Source: Xaviernesmea oryzae | GTDB taxonomy: Bacteria > Pseudomonadota > Alphaproteobacteria > Rhizobiales > Rhizobiaceae | Direction of reading: 5' to 3' | Assembly: GCF_900177415.1 (NCBI RefSeq) | Contig: NZ_FXAF01000006.1 | Span: 1,388,001 to 1,452,000, forward strand | DNA: 64,000 nt | Shown here: positions 33,914-42,542 of the stretch, piece after piece | Numbering within the stretch: position 1 is the first letter of the stretch | Layout: every line of letters begins with the position of its first letter | Program-made: the position numbers and the translations under genes | The notes under the pieces: generated by a model | What the model saw: only the letters and a program-made list of their open reading frames with translations | Told to the model about the DNA's origin: nothing | The model's database searches: none

Positions 33914-34810
33914 ATGGACTTCAATCAGATCCGTTGTTTTCTCGTGCTCGCCGACGTGCTGCATTTCGGCAGGGCGTCGAAGGCGATGGGGATGGCGCAG
34001 CCGCATTTCAGCCGGGCGATCGGCCGCCTGGAGGACGAACTGAAGGTGAGATTGTTCGCGCGCACCAGCCGGCGCGTCGAACTGACGGCGGCTGGCGCCG
34101 CTTTTCGGGAGGAAGCGCGCGCCATTCTGGCCGCCGAGGAGCGTGCCCGCCAGTTCGCGAGACATGCGGCCCTGAATGCCAGCAGCCGGCTCCGCATCGC
34201 CTTCGTCTCCGCGGCGCTCTATCACGTCCTGCCCGCGGCGATCCGGTCGCTGCGCGAGGCGGATCCGGCGATCGGCTTCGACCTTCGCGAGGCGACCACC
34301 AACGAGCAGGTGGAACTGATCGCCGCGGGCAGGATCGATCTCGGGCTCGGCCATCCGCCGGTGGAGGAGCAGCCGCGGCTTTCCGCCGAAACCCTTTCCC
34401 GCGACCGTTTCGATGCGGTCCTTCCCGCCGATCATCCGCTTGCACGGCAACCGGATGTCGATTTCGCCGGATTGGCCGGGGAGCCGATGGTGCTGTTTCC
34501 CGAAGAGCAGGGACCTGCTCTTTATGCGGCGATCCGCGACCAATGCCGGCTGGCGGGACATCCGCTGCAGGTCGCAGCCACGGCAAGCCGCCTGCATAGC
34601 CAGCTTTCCCTCGTTTCGGCCGGCCTCGGGATCGGCCTGGCGCCGGTCCAGTCGCGAAGCATCGACATTTCCGGCACCGTCCGGCGCCGGATCGAGCCCT
34701 ATCCCGCATCGCTGACGCTCAGCCTCGCCGTGCTTTACGATCCGCGCAACCGCTCGCCGGCGCTGCGCAAGGCGATCGAGGCGCTGAAGGCGGCAGCCCT
34801 GTCCGGCTAG
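33914..34810 (+). CDS. LysR family transcriptional regulator
   Basis: 298 residues: the winged helix (about 2-60, D-F-N-Q-I-R-C-F-L-V-L-A-D-V-L-H-F-G-R-A-S-K-A) and a substrate-binding domain (about 90-290). It is divergent from the DUF6152/DUF6644 operon, which it probably controls. The effector is unknown. Confidence 0.9.
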   Translation: MDFNQIRCFLVLADVLHFGRASKAMGMAQPHFSRAIGRLEDELKVRLFARTSRRVELTAAGAAFREEARAILAAEERARQFARHAALNASSRLRIAFVSAALYHVLPAAIRSLREADPAIGFDLREATTNEQVELIAAGRIDLGLGHPPVEEQPRLSAETLSRDRFDAVLPADHPLARQPDVDFAGLAGEPMVLFPEEQGPALYAAIRDQCRLAGHPLQVAATASRLHSQLSLVSAGLGIGLAPVQSRSIDISGTVRRRIEPYPASLTLSLAVLYDPRNRSPALRKAIEALKAAALSG

Positions 34811-34841
34811 AGGCTTCAGATCGACAGGGCGGAGGGCGCCT

Positions 34842-35258
34842 TCAATGCTCGCTCTTGCACAGTCCGTGATCCGAAAGCGCGCGGATCACGTGGCAGTCCC
34901 CGATCGAGTGTCCGCCGTCGCATTGGGAGACGATGCGTTCGAGCTCGTGCTCCAGCCTCTTCAGCTTCTCGATCTTTTCGCGCACCGCGGAAAGGTGATC
35001 GGCGGCGATCCTGTCGGCATCGGCGCAGGGTTCTGTCGGATGTTCGCTCAGTGCGATCAGCTCGCGGATCGCCGGGATGTCGAGCCCGAGATCGCGCGCA
35101 TGGCGGATGAAGGCGAGCCGTTCGAGATCGGTCTTCTCGTAGCGCCGCTGGTTGCCTTCGGAACGTTCCGCCGCCTCCAGGAGGCCCATCTGCTCGTAAT
35201 AGCGGATGGTCGGCACCTTGACGCCGGTGCGTTTCGAAAGATCGCCGATCGACAGCAT
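34842..35258 (-). CDS. MerR family regulator, heavy-metal type
   Basis: 138 residues: the N-terminal helix-turn-helix (S-I-G-D-L-S-K-R-T-G-V-K-V-P-T-I-R-Y-Y-E at 3-22), a long dimerisation helix (about 80-112) and a C-terminal loop with Cys and His residues (S-Q-C-D-G-G-H-S, D-C-H, G-L-C). The Cys/His content points to metal or redox sensing. A MerR-type dyad lies 20 bp upstream. Nearby dmeRF supports a metal role, but zinc, copper or another signal is not settled. Confidence 0.85.
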   Translation of the reverse strand: MLSIGDLSKRTGVKVPTIRYYEQMGLLEAAERSEGNQRRYEKTDLERLAFIRHARDLGLDIPAIRELIALSEHPTEPCADADRIAADHLSAVREKIEKLKRLEHELERIVSQCDGGHSIGDCHVIRALSDHGLCKSEH

Positions 35259-35278
35259 GGCTGAAAATCCCTCTTGAA

Positions 35279-35295
35279 GCTCTAGTGACTATAGC
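35279..35295. promoter_or_regulatory. MerR-type operator/promoter dyad
   Basis: GCTCTAG-TGA-CTATAGC, an imperfect dyad, follows a TTGAAG (-35-like) on the plus strand. The arrangement resembles the long-spacer promoters that MerR regulators remodel. No gene follows for 245 bp on the plus strand, so autoregulation of the MerR gene is the likelier role. Confidence 0.5.
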
Positions 35296-35510
35296 AATCA
35301 TCTAGGTCTTCACCTGCGCCGAGACAAGCGGAGAGGTGACATGAGGGCGTATGCCGCTGCCGGCATCATGTCGGGTTCGGAGAATTTCCGAGAGATTGCA
35401 TGCTTCCTCGCAACGAGACCGGACGATGCCCCAGCCTATCGAGCCCATCCGAGGCTTCGCCGTAGCTTGCGGCAATTTGGCTATTGGCGGCCGGCGTCAT
35501 CCAATATAGG

Positions 35511-35524
35511 GTATCCCCCTATAC
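35511..35524 (+). promoter_or_regulatory. RcnR/DmeR-type operator
   Basis: GTATCCCCCTATAC: a run of C flanked by the inverted halves GTAT/ATAC, as in the G/C-tract operators of RcnR-type repressors. It lies 16 bp upstream of the dmeR ATG. A second similar run (ATAGGGTAT) overlaps it at 35506-35514. Confidence 0.7.
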
Positions 35525-35539
35525 TATATGGAGCGGTCC

Positions 35540-35812
35540 ATGGCTCACATCATTCGGGAGAAGGCGAAGCTTCTGGCGCGGGTGCGCCGGCTGAAGGGAC
35601 AGATGGAAGCGGTCGAGCGGGCGCTGGAAGCCGAGGCGCCATGCGGCGAGGTGCTGCAACTGCTTGCCTCGATCCGCGGCGCGCTTGCCGGCCTCACCGG
35701 CGAGGTGATGCAGGACCACCTGCACGAGCACGTCCTGCATGCCGGGGACGAGAGGGAGCGCGCGCAGGCGGCCGAAGAGCTCGCCGAGGCGCTTCGAACC
35801 TATATCCGCTGA
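35540..35812 (+). CDS. dmeR: Ni/Co-responsive CsoR/RcnR-family repressor DmeR
   Basis: 90 residues of the CsoR/RcnR four-helix family. His3, Cys35, His60 and His64 are present, which is the nickel/cobalt ligand set of RcnR. The ATG at 35540 gives His3 the right place and has GGAG upstream; the ATG at 35528 has no ribosome site. It represses dmeRF until Ni(II) or Co(II) binds. A GC-tract operator sits just upstream. Confidence 0.9.
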   Translation: MAHIIREKAKLLARVRRLKGQMEAVERALEAEAPCGEVLQLLASIRGALAGLTGEVMQDHLHEHVLHAGDERERAQAAEELAEALRTYIR

Positions 35813-35841
35813 GCGGGTTTGATGAGGAAAAGGAGAAGTCC

Positions 35842-36819
35842 ATGGCGCATTCCGTCGAGGACCTGAAGCACGACCATGTGTTCCTGGGCGCCGATCACGA
35901 GCGCAACGAGCGCAAGGTGTGGCTTGTCATCGCGTTGACGGCGGCCATGATGGTGGCGGAGATCGTCGCCGGCTCGCTCTTCGGCTCGATGGCGCTGACC
36001 GCCGACGGCTGGCACATGTCGACCCATGCGGGCGCGATGCTGATCGCGGCGCTCGCCTATCTCTACGCCCGCCGCCAGGCCCGCAATCCGCGTTACACGT
36101 TCGGCACCGGCAAGCTCGGCGATCTCGCCGGTTTCGCGAGCGCCATCGTGCTTGCGCTGATCGCGCTCTTGATCGCCTGGGAGAGCGTCGTGCGTCTTGC
36201 CGATCCGGTGGCGATCGATTTCGACCAGGCGATCTGGGTTGCCGTGCTCGGGCTGGCGGTCAACCTCGTGAGCGCCTGGCTGCTCAGGGACGAGGATCAT
36301 CACCATGACGGGCATCACGGCGCCCATCATCACGGCGGCCATCACGGACACCACGGACACCGCGGCGGACACGGCCATGCCCACCGCGCCGAGGACCACA
36401 ATCTGCGCGCCGCCTATCTGCACGTGCTCGCCGATGCGCTGACCTCCGTCCTGGCGATCGCGGCGCTTCTTCTCGGCCGATCCTATGGCTGGGTCTGGCT
36501 CGATCCGGTGATGGGCGTCGTCGGCGGACTGGTGATCGCCCGCTGGTCCTGGGGCCTGATCCGTACCACCGCGACGGTGCTTCTCGACGCGCAGCCGGAC
36601 GACGAGGCGCTGGCGCATGAAATCCGCCGCAAGGTGGAGACGGAGGAGGATCGCATTTCCGACCTGCATGTCTGGCAGGTGGGGCCGGGCCATCATGCGG
36701 CGATCGTGGCATTGGTCACGCCGAAACCCAGGGCGCCGTCCTTCTACAAGGAAAAGCTCCAGGGCATCCGGGATCTCTCGCATGTCACGGTGGAGGTCAC
36801 GCCGGCGGAAGCGGCGTAA
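35842..36819 (+). CDS. dmeF: Cation diffusion facilitator DmeF (Ni/Co/Zn efflux)
   Basis: 325 residues with six predicted helices and a His-rich cytosolic loop (about 153-182, rich in H-H-D-G-H-H-G) between helices 4 and 5. The TM2 motif T-A-D-G-W-H-M-S-T-H and the TM5 motif H-V-L-A-D-A-L-T-S-V carry the metal ligands. It exports nickel, cobalt or other divalent metals, driven by protons. AAAGGAGAAG precedes the ATG, 29 bp after dmeR, so the two are one operon. Confidence 0.9.
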   Translation: MAHSVEDLKHDHVFLGADHERNERKVWLVIALTAAMMVAEIVAGSLFGSMALTADGWHMSTHAGAMLIAALAYLYARRQARNPRYTFGTGKLGDLAGFASAIVLALIALLIAWESVVRLADPVAIDFDQAIWVAVLGLAVNLVSAWLLRDEDHHHDGHHGAHHHGGHHGHHGHRGGHGHAHRAEDHNLRAAYLHVLADALTSVLAIAALLLGRSYGWVWLDPVMGVVGGLVIARWSWGLIRTTATVLLDAQPDDEALAHEIRRKVETEEDRISDLHVWQVGPGHHAAIVALVTPKPRAPSFYKEKLQGIRDLSHVTVEVTPAEAA

Positions 36820-36832
36820 CGCCGGAAAAGGC

Positions 36833-37102
36833 TCAGGCGAATTCCTGGTAGATACCTTCGACCCAATCCTGCGGGACGGAGGGCATCTGCGCAGCCGCGC
36901 TCTCCGGGCCTGCATCGCCGCTCTCCACCACCCAGAGGGCGTTGGCGAGCGCGGACGAGAGCAGCGTGCTGCTGCCGGTCAGCGCATTGGGAGAACGCTC
37001 GAATGCCGGCGTTTCGATCTGCGGCGCTTCTTCGGTTTTACGGCCCATATCGAGTGCCCGGTTGGGATAATGATAGCCGTTGAGGCCGCTATCGATCTTC
37101 AT
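36833..37102 (-). CDS. Small conserved hypothetical protein
   Basis: 89 residues, cytosolic. No known domain; the start M-K-I-D-S-G and the conserved C-terminal L-A-N-A-L-W-V-V-E-S-G-D look like a rhizobial family. Ribosome site weak. It lies convergent to dmeF with a 13-bp gap. Confidence 0.5.
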   Translation of the reverse strand: MKIDSGLNGYHYPNRALDMGRKTEEAPQIETPAFERSPNALTGSSTLLSSALANALWVVESGDAGPESAAAQMPSVPQDWVEGIYQEFA

Positions 37103-37239
37103 TGGCGGAACGCCCGTGTTCGGAATGGTTAACAAATGGTTAACGTCCGAACCTTGCGCGAAGCTTGCGGCGGCCGTGCCGATTTGACGGCGGGGGCTTG
37201 ACAGGGGTGTGCAACCGATGCGTGCTTCGCTGCGGTTTC

Positions 37240-37764
37240 CTACAGGAACCTGTCGATGATCCGTGTCCTGAGCCGCTGGTTGTCCCGATACCATTCGTCT
37301 TCCGTATGGAAGACCGGTTCGGCCGGATCCCAGCCGCTCATGGTGAAATCGCTCTGACGGGAGAAGAAGTCGACGAAGGCGTCTTCGGTCTCCCATGCCG
37401 CGATGGCCGGCCCGGGGAAATGGCCGTCCTGGATATCGCAGAGGATCACGCCCCGCTCCGTGCGGATCAAGCCGTGGCCGCAGAAGTCGCGGTGGAATTC
37501 GTGGATGAGGCCTTTGCCGGTCTCTGCCGCCTGCAGCTTTCTCCAGAGCCGCCGCGCCCGCTGCGGGCCGAGCCGCTCGTGTGAAAGCATGTCGCGCAGC
37601 TCCGCGTGCCGGCGGTCCATCTCTTCCTCCGTCGCGTTTATGAGCGGGTAGGGCGGCCAGGCGGGCGGCTTGCTCTTCCGTTGCCTCCAAAGGGACCGGG
37701 AGATCGTGCCGACGGCATAGAGGATGATGGCGCAGCAGACGATCGGGATGATGATGCCCGCCAT
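37240..37764 (-). CDS. Membrane-anchored hypothetical protein
   Basis: 174 residues: one N-terminal transmembrane helix (2-22, G-I-I-I-P-I-V-C-C-A-I-I-L-Y-A-V) followed by a soluble domain (about 45-174) with E-F-H-R-D-F-C-G-H-G-L-I and W-E-T-E-D-A-F-V-D-F-F. The family is not recognised. It lies 13 bp after the DUF1697 gene, probably cotranscribed. Confidence 0.65.
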   Translation of the reverse strand: MAGIIIPIVCCAIILYAVGTISRSLWRQRKSKPPAWPPYPLINATEEEMDRRHAELRDMLSHERLGPQRARRLWRKLQAAETGKGLIHEFHRDFCGHGLIRTERGVILCDIQDGHFPGPAIAAWETEDAFVDFFSRQSDFTMSGWDPAEPVFHTEDEWYRDNQRLRTRIIDRFL

Positions 37765-37777
37765 GGCTCCGATCCGC

Positions 37778-38290
37778 CTATTCCATCGCCCGCGCCAATT
37801 CGGCGAGCTTGCGAACCGTATTGAGGTTGCGGGACGTGGCCGTCCTGAGCGCCGGCAGTTTCAGCCTCGAGCGGCCCGAGCCGTTCGGATAGTGGACGTA
37901 GATCTCCCGCCCGGCGACGACCGCCTCCTCGCCGTCCGGTGCCGCCATCTTGTCGAGCGCATCGGCGGGTGCGGGTTCTGCGAGGAAGTTCACGAGCAGG
38001 AAATTCGGCTTGGCTTCGGGAAAGGGCGCATTCCCGGCGACCTGTTCCAGCTCCCCGATCGTGCGCACCATGACGCCCGGCTTCCTGCCGAATTTTTTCC
38101 CCAGCGCCTCGTCGAGCTTTTCGGCGACGGCATCTTCCGGCTCATCGGACCGGAACAGCACGTTGCCGCTCTGGATATAGGTTCGGACGTCCTCGAAGCC
38201 GAGCCCCTCGCAGATGCTTTTGAGTTCGCTCATATGAAGCGCGGTGCCGGCGACATTCACCGCCCGGAGCAGAGCAATGTAGACGGTCAT
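37778..38290 (-). CDS. DUF1697 family protein
   Basis: 170 residues. The opening Y-I-A-L-L-R-A-V-N-V-A-G and the F-E-D-V-R-T-Y-I-Q-S-G-N-V-L-F segment are hallmarks of DUF1697, a family of unknown function. The S-G-N-V-L-F motif lies in a Rossmann-like fold. Neighbours give no hint at its role. Confidence 0.85.
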   Translation of the reverse strand: MTVYIALLRAVNVAGTALHMSELKSICEGLGFEDVRTYIQSGNVLFRSDEPEDAVAEKLDEALGKKFGRKPGVMVRTIGELEQVAGNAPFPEAKPNFLLVNFLAEPAPADALDKMAAPDGEEAVVAGREIYVHYPNGSGRSRLKLPALRTATSRNLNTVRKLAELARAME

Positions 38291-38353
38291 CGGCTTTTCC
38301 TCCCCCTCTCGAATGTTATCGCCCCTCGCTTGCCTCAGGCGTCGTGCAACATC

Positions 38354-40462
38354 TCACATCTTCCCCGCCACCTTGATGGCGAAGGCATATTCGAAGGCGA
38401 TCTCTTCCAGCCGCTGGAAACGGCCGGACTTGCCGCCATGGCCGGCCGCCATGTTGGTCTTCAGGAGATAGGGACCCGCCTCCGGCGCCTTCTCCCGAAG
38501 CTTTGCCACCCATTTGGTCGGCTCCCAATAGGTGACGCGCGGATCGGTCAGGCCGGAAAGAGCGAGGATCGGCGGGTAGGGCTTTTCCGCGACATTGTCA
38601 TAGGGCGAATAGGCCGCGATCCACTGGTATTCCTCGATGCTGTCGATCGGGTTGCCCCATTCCGGCCATTCCGGCGGGGTGAGCGGCAGCGTGTCGTCCA
38701 GCATCGTGTTGAGTACGTCGACGAAAGGCACGGCGGCGATGATGCCGGCGAATTTCTCCGGCGCCATGTTGGCGATGGCGCCCATCAGCATGCCGCCCGC
38801 CGATCCGCCTTCGGCGATGATGTTGGCGTAGGACGTGAACTTCTGTTGATTCAGATGGTCAGCCGCGGCGATGAAGTCTTTGAACGTATTGGCTTTGTGT
38901 TCCATCTTGCCGTTTTCGTACCAGGCGAAGCCCTTGTCCTTGCCGCCGCGGATATGGGCGATGGCGTAGACGAAACCGCGATCGGCGAGCGACAGGATGT
39001 TGGTGTTGAAGCCGGCGGGAATGGTGATGCCATAGGCGCCGTAGCCGTAGAGCAGGCAGGGCGCCGAACCGTCGAGGGACGTATCCTTGCGGTAGAGGAG
39101 CGAGACCGGCACCAGCTCGCCGTCATGCGCCGGCGCCATCACCCGGCGGGTGACATAATCGTCCGGATTGTGACCGGACGGCACTTCCTGCGTCTTCAGG
39201 AGCACCCGCTCGCGGGTCACCATATGATAGTCGAAGAGCTGGGAGGGCGTCGTCATCGAGGAATAGGAGAAGCGGATCACGTCGGTGTCGTATTCCGCCG
39301 CACCCTGCAGGCCGAGCGAATAGGCCTCTTCCGCAAAGGCGATCGCATGTTCCTCGCCGGTCTTGCGGTCGCGGATGATGACCTGCGGCAGGCCGTCCTT
39401 GCGCTGCAGCCAGACGAGATGGCGCTGATACGCCATGTGGGAAATGATCAGCCGGCCCGGCTCGTGCGGCACGACCTCCGTCCAGTTTTCCTTGCCCGGC
39501 GCATCAACCGGTGCCTGCATGATCTTGAAATCCTTGGCATCCCCGTCATTGGTAAGGATGTAGAAGACGTCGCCGCCTTCCGTCATCGAATATTCGATGC
39601 CTTCCTCGCGCTCGGCGACCAGCATCGGCTCGGCCGTCAGGTCCCTGGTGGAGAGCAGCCGGTATTCCGAGGTCTCGTGATCGTGGATGTCGATATAGAT
39701 GAAGTCGTCGAGCAGAGACCCGCCGACGCCCATGAAGAAGCCCGGATCCTCTTCCTCGTAGACCAGCCGGTCTTCCGATTGCGGCGTGCCGACGATGTGG
39801 TGGAAGACCTTCGAGGGCCGGTGGTTCTCGTCCTGCAACGTATAGAAGAAGCTCTTGCCGTCCGGCGCCCAGACGCCGCCGCCGGAGGTGTTTTCGAGTA
39901 TGTCGGCAAGGTCCTCGCCGGTGGAAAGATCGCGGATGCGCAGCGTGAAATATTCCGAGCCCTTGTCGTCATAACCCCAGATGCCGAACAGATGGTCGTT
40001 GGTGTGGTCGATGCCGGAAAGGCGGAAATAGTCCTTATCCCTGGCTTCCTCGTCGCCGTTCAGCAGCACGTGCTTTTCGCCGCCGTCGCGCGGCGTGCGG
40101 AAATAGTGCGGCTGTTCGCCGCCGGTCACGTAGAGCGTGCCGTAGGCGAAGGGCCCGTCCTTCATCGGCACCGAACTGTCGTCTTCCTTGATGCGGCCGC
40201 GCATCTCGTCGAAGAGCGTCTTCTGCAGCGCCTTCGTGTCGCCCATGGCCGCTTCCATATAGGCGTTCTCGGCTTCGAGATGGGCGCGGATCTGGCTGTC
40301 GAGGATCGACGGGTCCTTGAACATCGCCTGCCAGTTGTCGGCCCTCAGCCAGGCGTAGTCGTCGGTGCGGGTGATGCCGTGGCGGGTGTCGGCCACCGGC
40401 TTCTTCGCGGCGACGGGAACTGCGGGAAGACCGGCGAAAGGCGATTTCGGGGAGGTGGCCAA
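38354..40462 (-). CDS. ptrB: Oligopeptidase B (S9 prolyl oligopeptidase family)
   Basis: 702 residues: an N-terminal beta-propeller (about 80-410) and a C-terminal hydrolase domain. The triad is Ser554 in E-G-G-S-A-G-G, Asp640 in T-D-P-R-V and His675 in A-G-H-G-G-K-S-G-R. It cleaves after basic residues in short peptides in the cytoplasm. The best start is the TTG at 40462 with CGGAG nine bases upstream, since no in-frame ATG exists near it; this unusual start is noted. Confidence 0.9.
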   Translation of the reverse strand: MATSPKSPFAGLPAVPVAAKKPVADTRHGITRTDDYAWLRADNWQAMFKDPSILDSQIRAHLEAENAYMEAAMGDTKALQKTLFDEMRGRIKEDDSSVPMKDGPFAYGTLYVTGGEQPHYFRTPRDGGEKHVLLNGDEEARDKDYFRLSGIDHTNDHLFGIWGYDDKGSEYFTLRIRDLSTGEDLADILENTSGGGVWAPDGKSFFYTLQDENHRPSKVFHHIVGTPQSEDRLVYEEEDPGFFMGVGGSLLDDFIYIDIHDHETSEYRLLSTRDLTAEPMLVAEREEGIEYSMTEGGDVFYILTNDGDAKDFKIMQAPVDAPGKENWTEVVPHEPGRLIISHMAYQRHLVWLQRKDGLPQVIIRDRKTGEEHAIAFAEEAYSLGLQGAAEYDTDVIRFSYSSMTTPSQLFDYHMVTRERVLLKTQEVPSGHNPDDYVTRRVMAPAHDGELVPVSLLYRKDTSLDGSAPCLLYGYGAYGITIPAGFNTNILSLADRGFVYAIAHIRGGKDKGFAWYENGKMEHKANTFKDFIAAADHLNQQKFTSYANIIAEGGSAGGMLMGAIANMAPEKFAGIIAAVPFVDVLNTMLDDTLPLTPPEWPEWGNPIDSIEEYQWIAAYSPYDNVAEKPYPPILALSGLTDPRVTYWEPTKWVAKLREKAPEAGPYLLKTNMAAGHGGKSGRFQRLEEIAFEYAFAIKVAGKM

Positions 40463-40539
40463 GGAAGCACTCCGGATTTCATGAGGGGAGTGCCAGAGAT
40501 AGGCGGCGCTTGACGAAGAGGCAAGCCACAGACAATGCG

Positions 40540-40662
40540 TTACTTGCCTTTACCTTTACCGTATGGGAAGCCGGTGATCTTGTCGTGTATGCGCAAGACC
40601 ACCAGCATCAAGCCGATACCTATGAAAGGTGTCAGAAGGGCTATCCATTCTTCAGTGCTCAT
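40540..40662 (-). CDS. Tiny membrane protein
   Basis: 40 residues from the ATG at 40662 to the TAA at 40540. A single transmembrane helix (5-25, W-I-A-L-L-T-P-F-I-G-I-G-L-M-L-V-V-L) and a basic tail F-P-Y-G-K-G-K-G-K are seen. GGGAG lies about 8 bp upstream. The upstream ORF's stop overlaps this start (CAATGAGC), so translation is probably coupled. Not recognised as a family. Confidence 0.5.
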   Translation of the reverse strand: MSTEEWIALLTPFIGIGLMLVVLRIHDKITGFPYGKGKGK

Positions 40663-40844
40663 TGCTCAGCTCCCGAAGCTGTCTTGTTGCTATCAAATGT
40701 GGTGCAATTCCTAGTCGCGCGCAGCTTGACCTGTTCTTTCTGGGCATCCGTCAGTTCGCCATTTGCCATCGCAATCGACTTATCCCCCACCCCGATCACA
40801 ACATCCTATTTCGCGCTCTGGTAGGTGGTCAATCGTCCGACCAT
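40659..40844 (-). pseudogene. Small ORF interrupted by an in-frame TAG, upstream of the tiny membrane protein
   Basis: An ATG at 40844 gives MVGRLTTYQSAK, then TAG (40806-40808), then in the same frame D-V-V-I-G-V-G-D-K-S-I-A-M-A-N-G-E-L-T-D-A-Q-K-E-Q-V-K-L-R-A to the TGA that overlaps the next start. Sixty codons in one frame around one stop suggest a nonsense mutation, or two ORFs with a GTG restart. A sequencing error is also possible. The function is unknown. Confidence 0.4.
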
Positions 40845-40889
40845 CTCCTAGTTTCCGCGCCGTCCTGAGTCATCTTGGATGGAAATGAC

Positions 40890-41276
40890 ATGAAGAAAAC
40901 GCTATCGCTGGTGGCTTTCGCCCTGCTTTCCGCTTCGACCGCTCACGCGCTCGACGCCCGCATCGTCAGGCAGTTGGATGCGCTCGCCCCGAATGAACGG
41001 CGGGAGCAGCGCTGCGACATCGAGGCGATGGACCGTATCCGCAAGGAGGGGGATTTCCGGCCCGACAAGGTGATCGCCTATACCTTCGCCGATCCGATCG
41101 AGAGCGGCAATTCCATCCGCGCGCCGGGCGCCGTCTTCCGCAGTCGCGGCGACTGGTACCGCCTCAAGTACAAGTGCGAGACGGGCGACAAGGGTTTGAA
41201 GATCATGTCCTTCGACTACAAGATCGGCTCGAAGGTTCCGCGCGCCGAATGGGAGCAGTATTACCTCTACGACTGA
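40890..41276 (+). CDS. DUF930 secreted protein
   Basis: 128 residues with a signal peptide (1-20, cleaved at H-A-L-D). The mature part matches DUF930, a family of small periplasmic proteins of rhizobia: L-D-A-L-A-P-N-E-R-R-E-Q-R-C-D-I-E-A-M and a final P-R-A-E-W-E-Q-Y-Y-L-Y-D. Two Cys could form a disulfide. The gene is convergent with the AI-2E gene. Confidence 0.8.
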   Translation: MKKTLSLVAFALLSASTAHALDARIVRQLDALAPNERREQRCDIEAMDRIRKEGDFRPDKVIAYTFADPIESGNSIRAPGAVFRSRGDWYRLKYKCETGDKGLKIMSFDYKIGSKVPRAEWEQYYLYD

Positions 41277-41283
41277 GCGCGTC

Positions 41284-42447
41284 TCAGCCCGGCAGGTGCG
41301 GCGTCGCCTTGCGCTCGGGGAAGAGTTCGGCAAGCACGGTCATCATGATGAGCGAGAGCGGCAGCGCCAGCATGGCGCCGACCGCGCCCCACATCCATGT
41401 CCAGAACAGGATGGCCAGGAAGACGATGAAGGGGTTGATCTCCCATTGCCGTCCCATGATCGCCGGGAAGATCAGGTTCTCCATCACGAGATGCAGGCCG
41501 AAGAAGATCACCGCCGGAATGAGCCCGATGATCAGCGCGTCGTGGGTGAGGATGCCGGCGATCGCTACGGAGATCGTCATCAGCGTGATGCCGAGAAAGG
41601 GGATGAAGCTCGAGAGAAAGGCGAACAGGCCCCAGAGCACCGGCATGGCCAGCCCGCCGAAATAGGCGATCAGCGTCATGCTGACGCCGAGCCCCAGATA
41701 GAGCACGCTTGCGGTGGCGAAGTAGTAGCCGAGCACCTGGTCTATCGCGTTGAGCACCCGGATCGCCACGAGCCGCTGCCGCCGCGTCGGGAAGGCGAGG
41801 ATGATGGTGCGCCGGAGCCTCAGCCGCCCGTAGAGGAAGAGCAGCAGCGCCGCGAAGAAGATCAGGCCCTGGACGATCGCCGGCGTCAGGTTGGCCGTGA
41901 CGACGCCGAGGATGTTGCTGGAATTCTCGATCAGCGACTGCATCGACATCGGCCCGGTCTCGAATGTGGCCGGCGAGATGTGCAGCCATTGCTGGCTTTC
42001 GAGGAAGGGCACGATGCGGCTGACCGTCCGCTCGATGAAGCTCGGCCCCTCGCGCACCAGCGTCGCGACCGGCTGGGCGAGGGAGTTGATGAGCAGGAAG
42101 AGGACGGCGAAGACCAGCGTCGAAAGGACAAGCGCGATGCCGAAGCGCGGCACGCCCGCCTGGCCGAGCCTGTCTGCCACCAGGCCAAGGATCAGCCCGA
42201 CAACGACGGCGAGCGTCACCGGGATCAGGATCAGCGACATGTAATGGAGGATGGCGAAGAAGGCGATCGCGAAAATGCCGATCACCGCCCAGGCCATGGC
42301 GACGTCCAGCGCCTCGCGGCCGAGCGGGTGATGTTCGCTGAGGTCGAGGTCCTCGGCGTTGAGCGCCGCATCCTTGCGCGCCGCTCCCGCGATCTCGACT
42401 GGATGTTTCTTTGGTCTGCCGATGCCGCGCGCGCTGATGATGGCCAT
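41284..42447 (-). CDS. AI-2E family transporter
   Basis: 387 residues with eight predicted helices. The conserved AI-2E permease elements are the F-P-T-R-R-Q-R-L-V-A-I-R loop and the S-S-F-I-P-F-L-G-I-T segment. Some family members export autoinducer-2; others are Na+/H+ antiporters or have unknown roles. There is a charged N-terminal tail (1-50). No lsr genes nearby, so no AI-2 link can be claimed. Confidence 0.85.
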   Translation of the reverse strand: MAIISARGIGRPKKHPVEIAGAARKDAALNAEDLDLSEHHPLGREALDVAMAWAVIGIFAIAFFAILHYMSLILIPVTLAVVVGLILGLVADRLGQAGVPRFGIALVLSTLVFAVLFLLINSLAQPVATLVREGPSFIERTVSRIVPFLESQQWLHISPATFETGPMSMQSLIENSSNILGVVTANLTPAIVQGLIFFAALLLFLYGRLRLRRTIILAFPTRRQRLVAIRVLNAIDQVLGYYFATASVLYLGLGVSMTLIAYFGGLAMPVLWGLFAFLSSFIPFLGITLMTISVAIAGILTHDALIIGLIPAVIFFGLHLVMENLIFPAIMGRQWEINPFIVFLAILFWTWMWGAVGAMLALPLSLIMMTVLAELFPERKATPHLPG

Positions 42448-42542
42448 GGTTGTCCCCGCAAGTCCCCCGCTACGAGCATTAGAACGCGAAGAGCGGCGTT
42501 CCGGTTCCGGAGCGCCGCTCTTGCGGGGGACGATGGTTGAGA

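Noticed and set aside
37724..40513. A 929-codon open frame on the plus strand across ptrB
   Set aside because: It is the antisense of ptrB and DUF1697. GC-rich third positions keep antisense frames open here; no domain is seen.
41284..42447. AI-2 quorum-sensing system
   Set aside because: Only the permease family is present; no luxS or lsr genes are nearby, and the family also includes other transporters.
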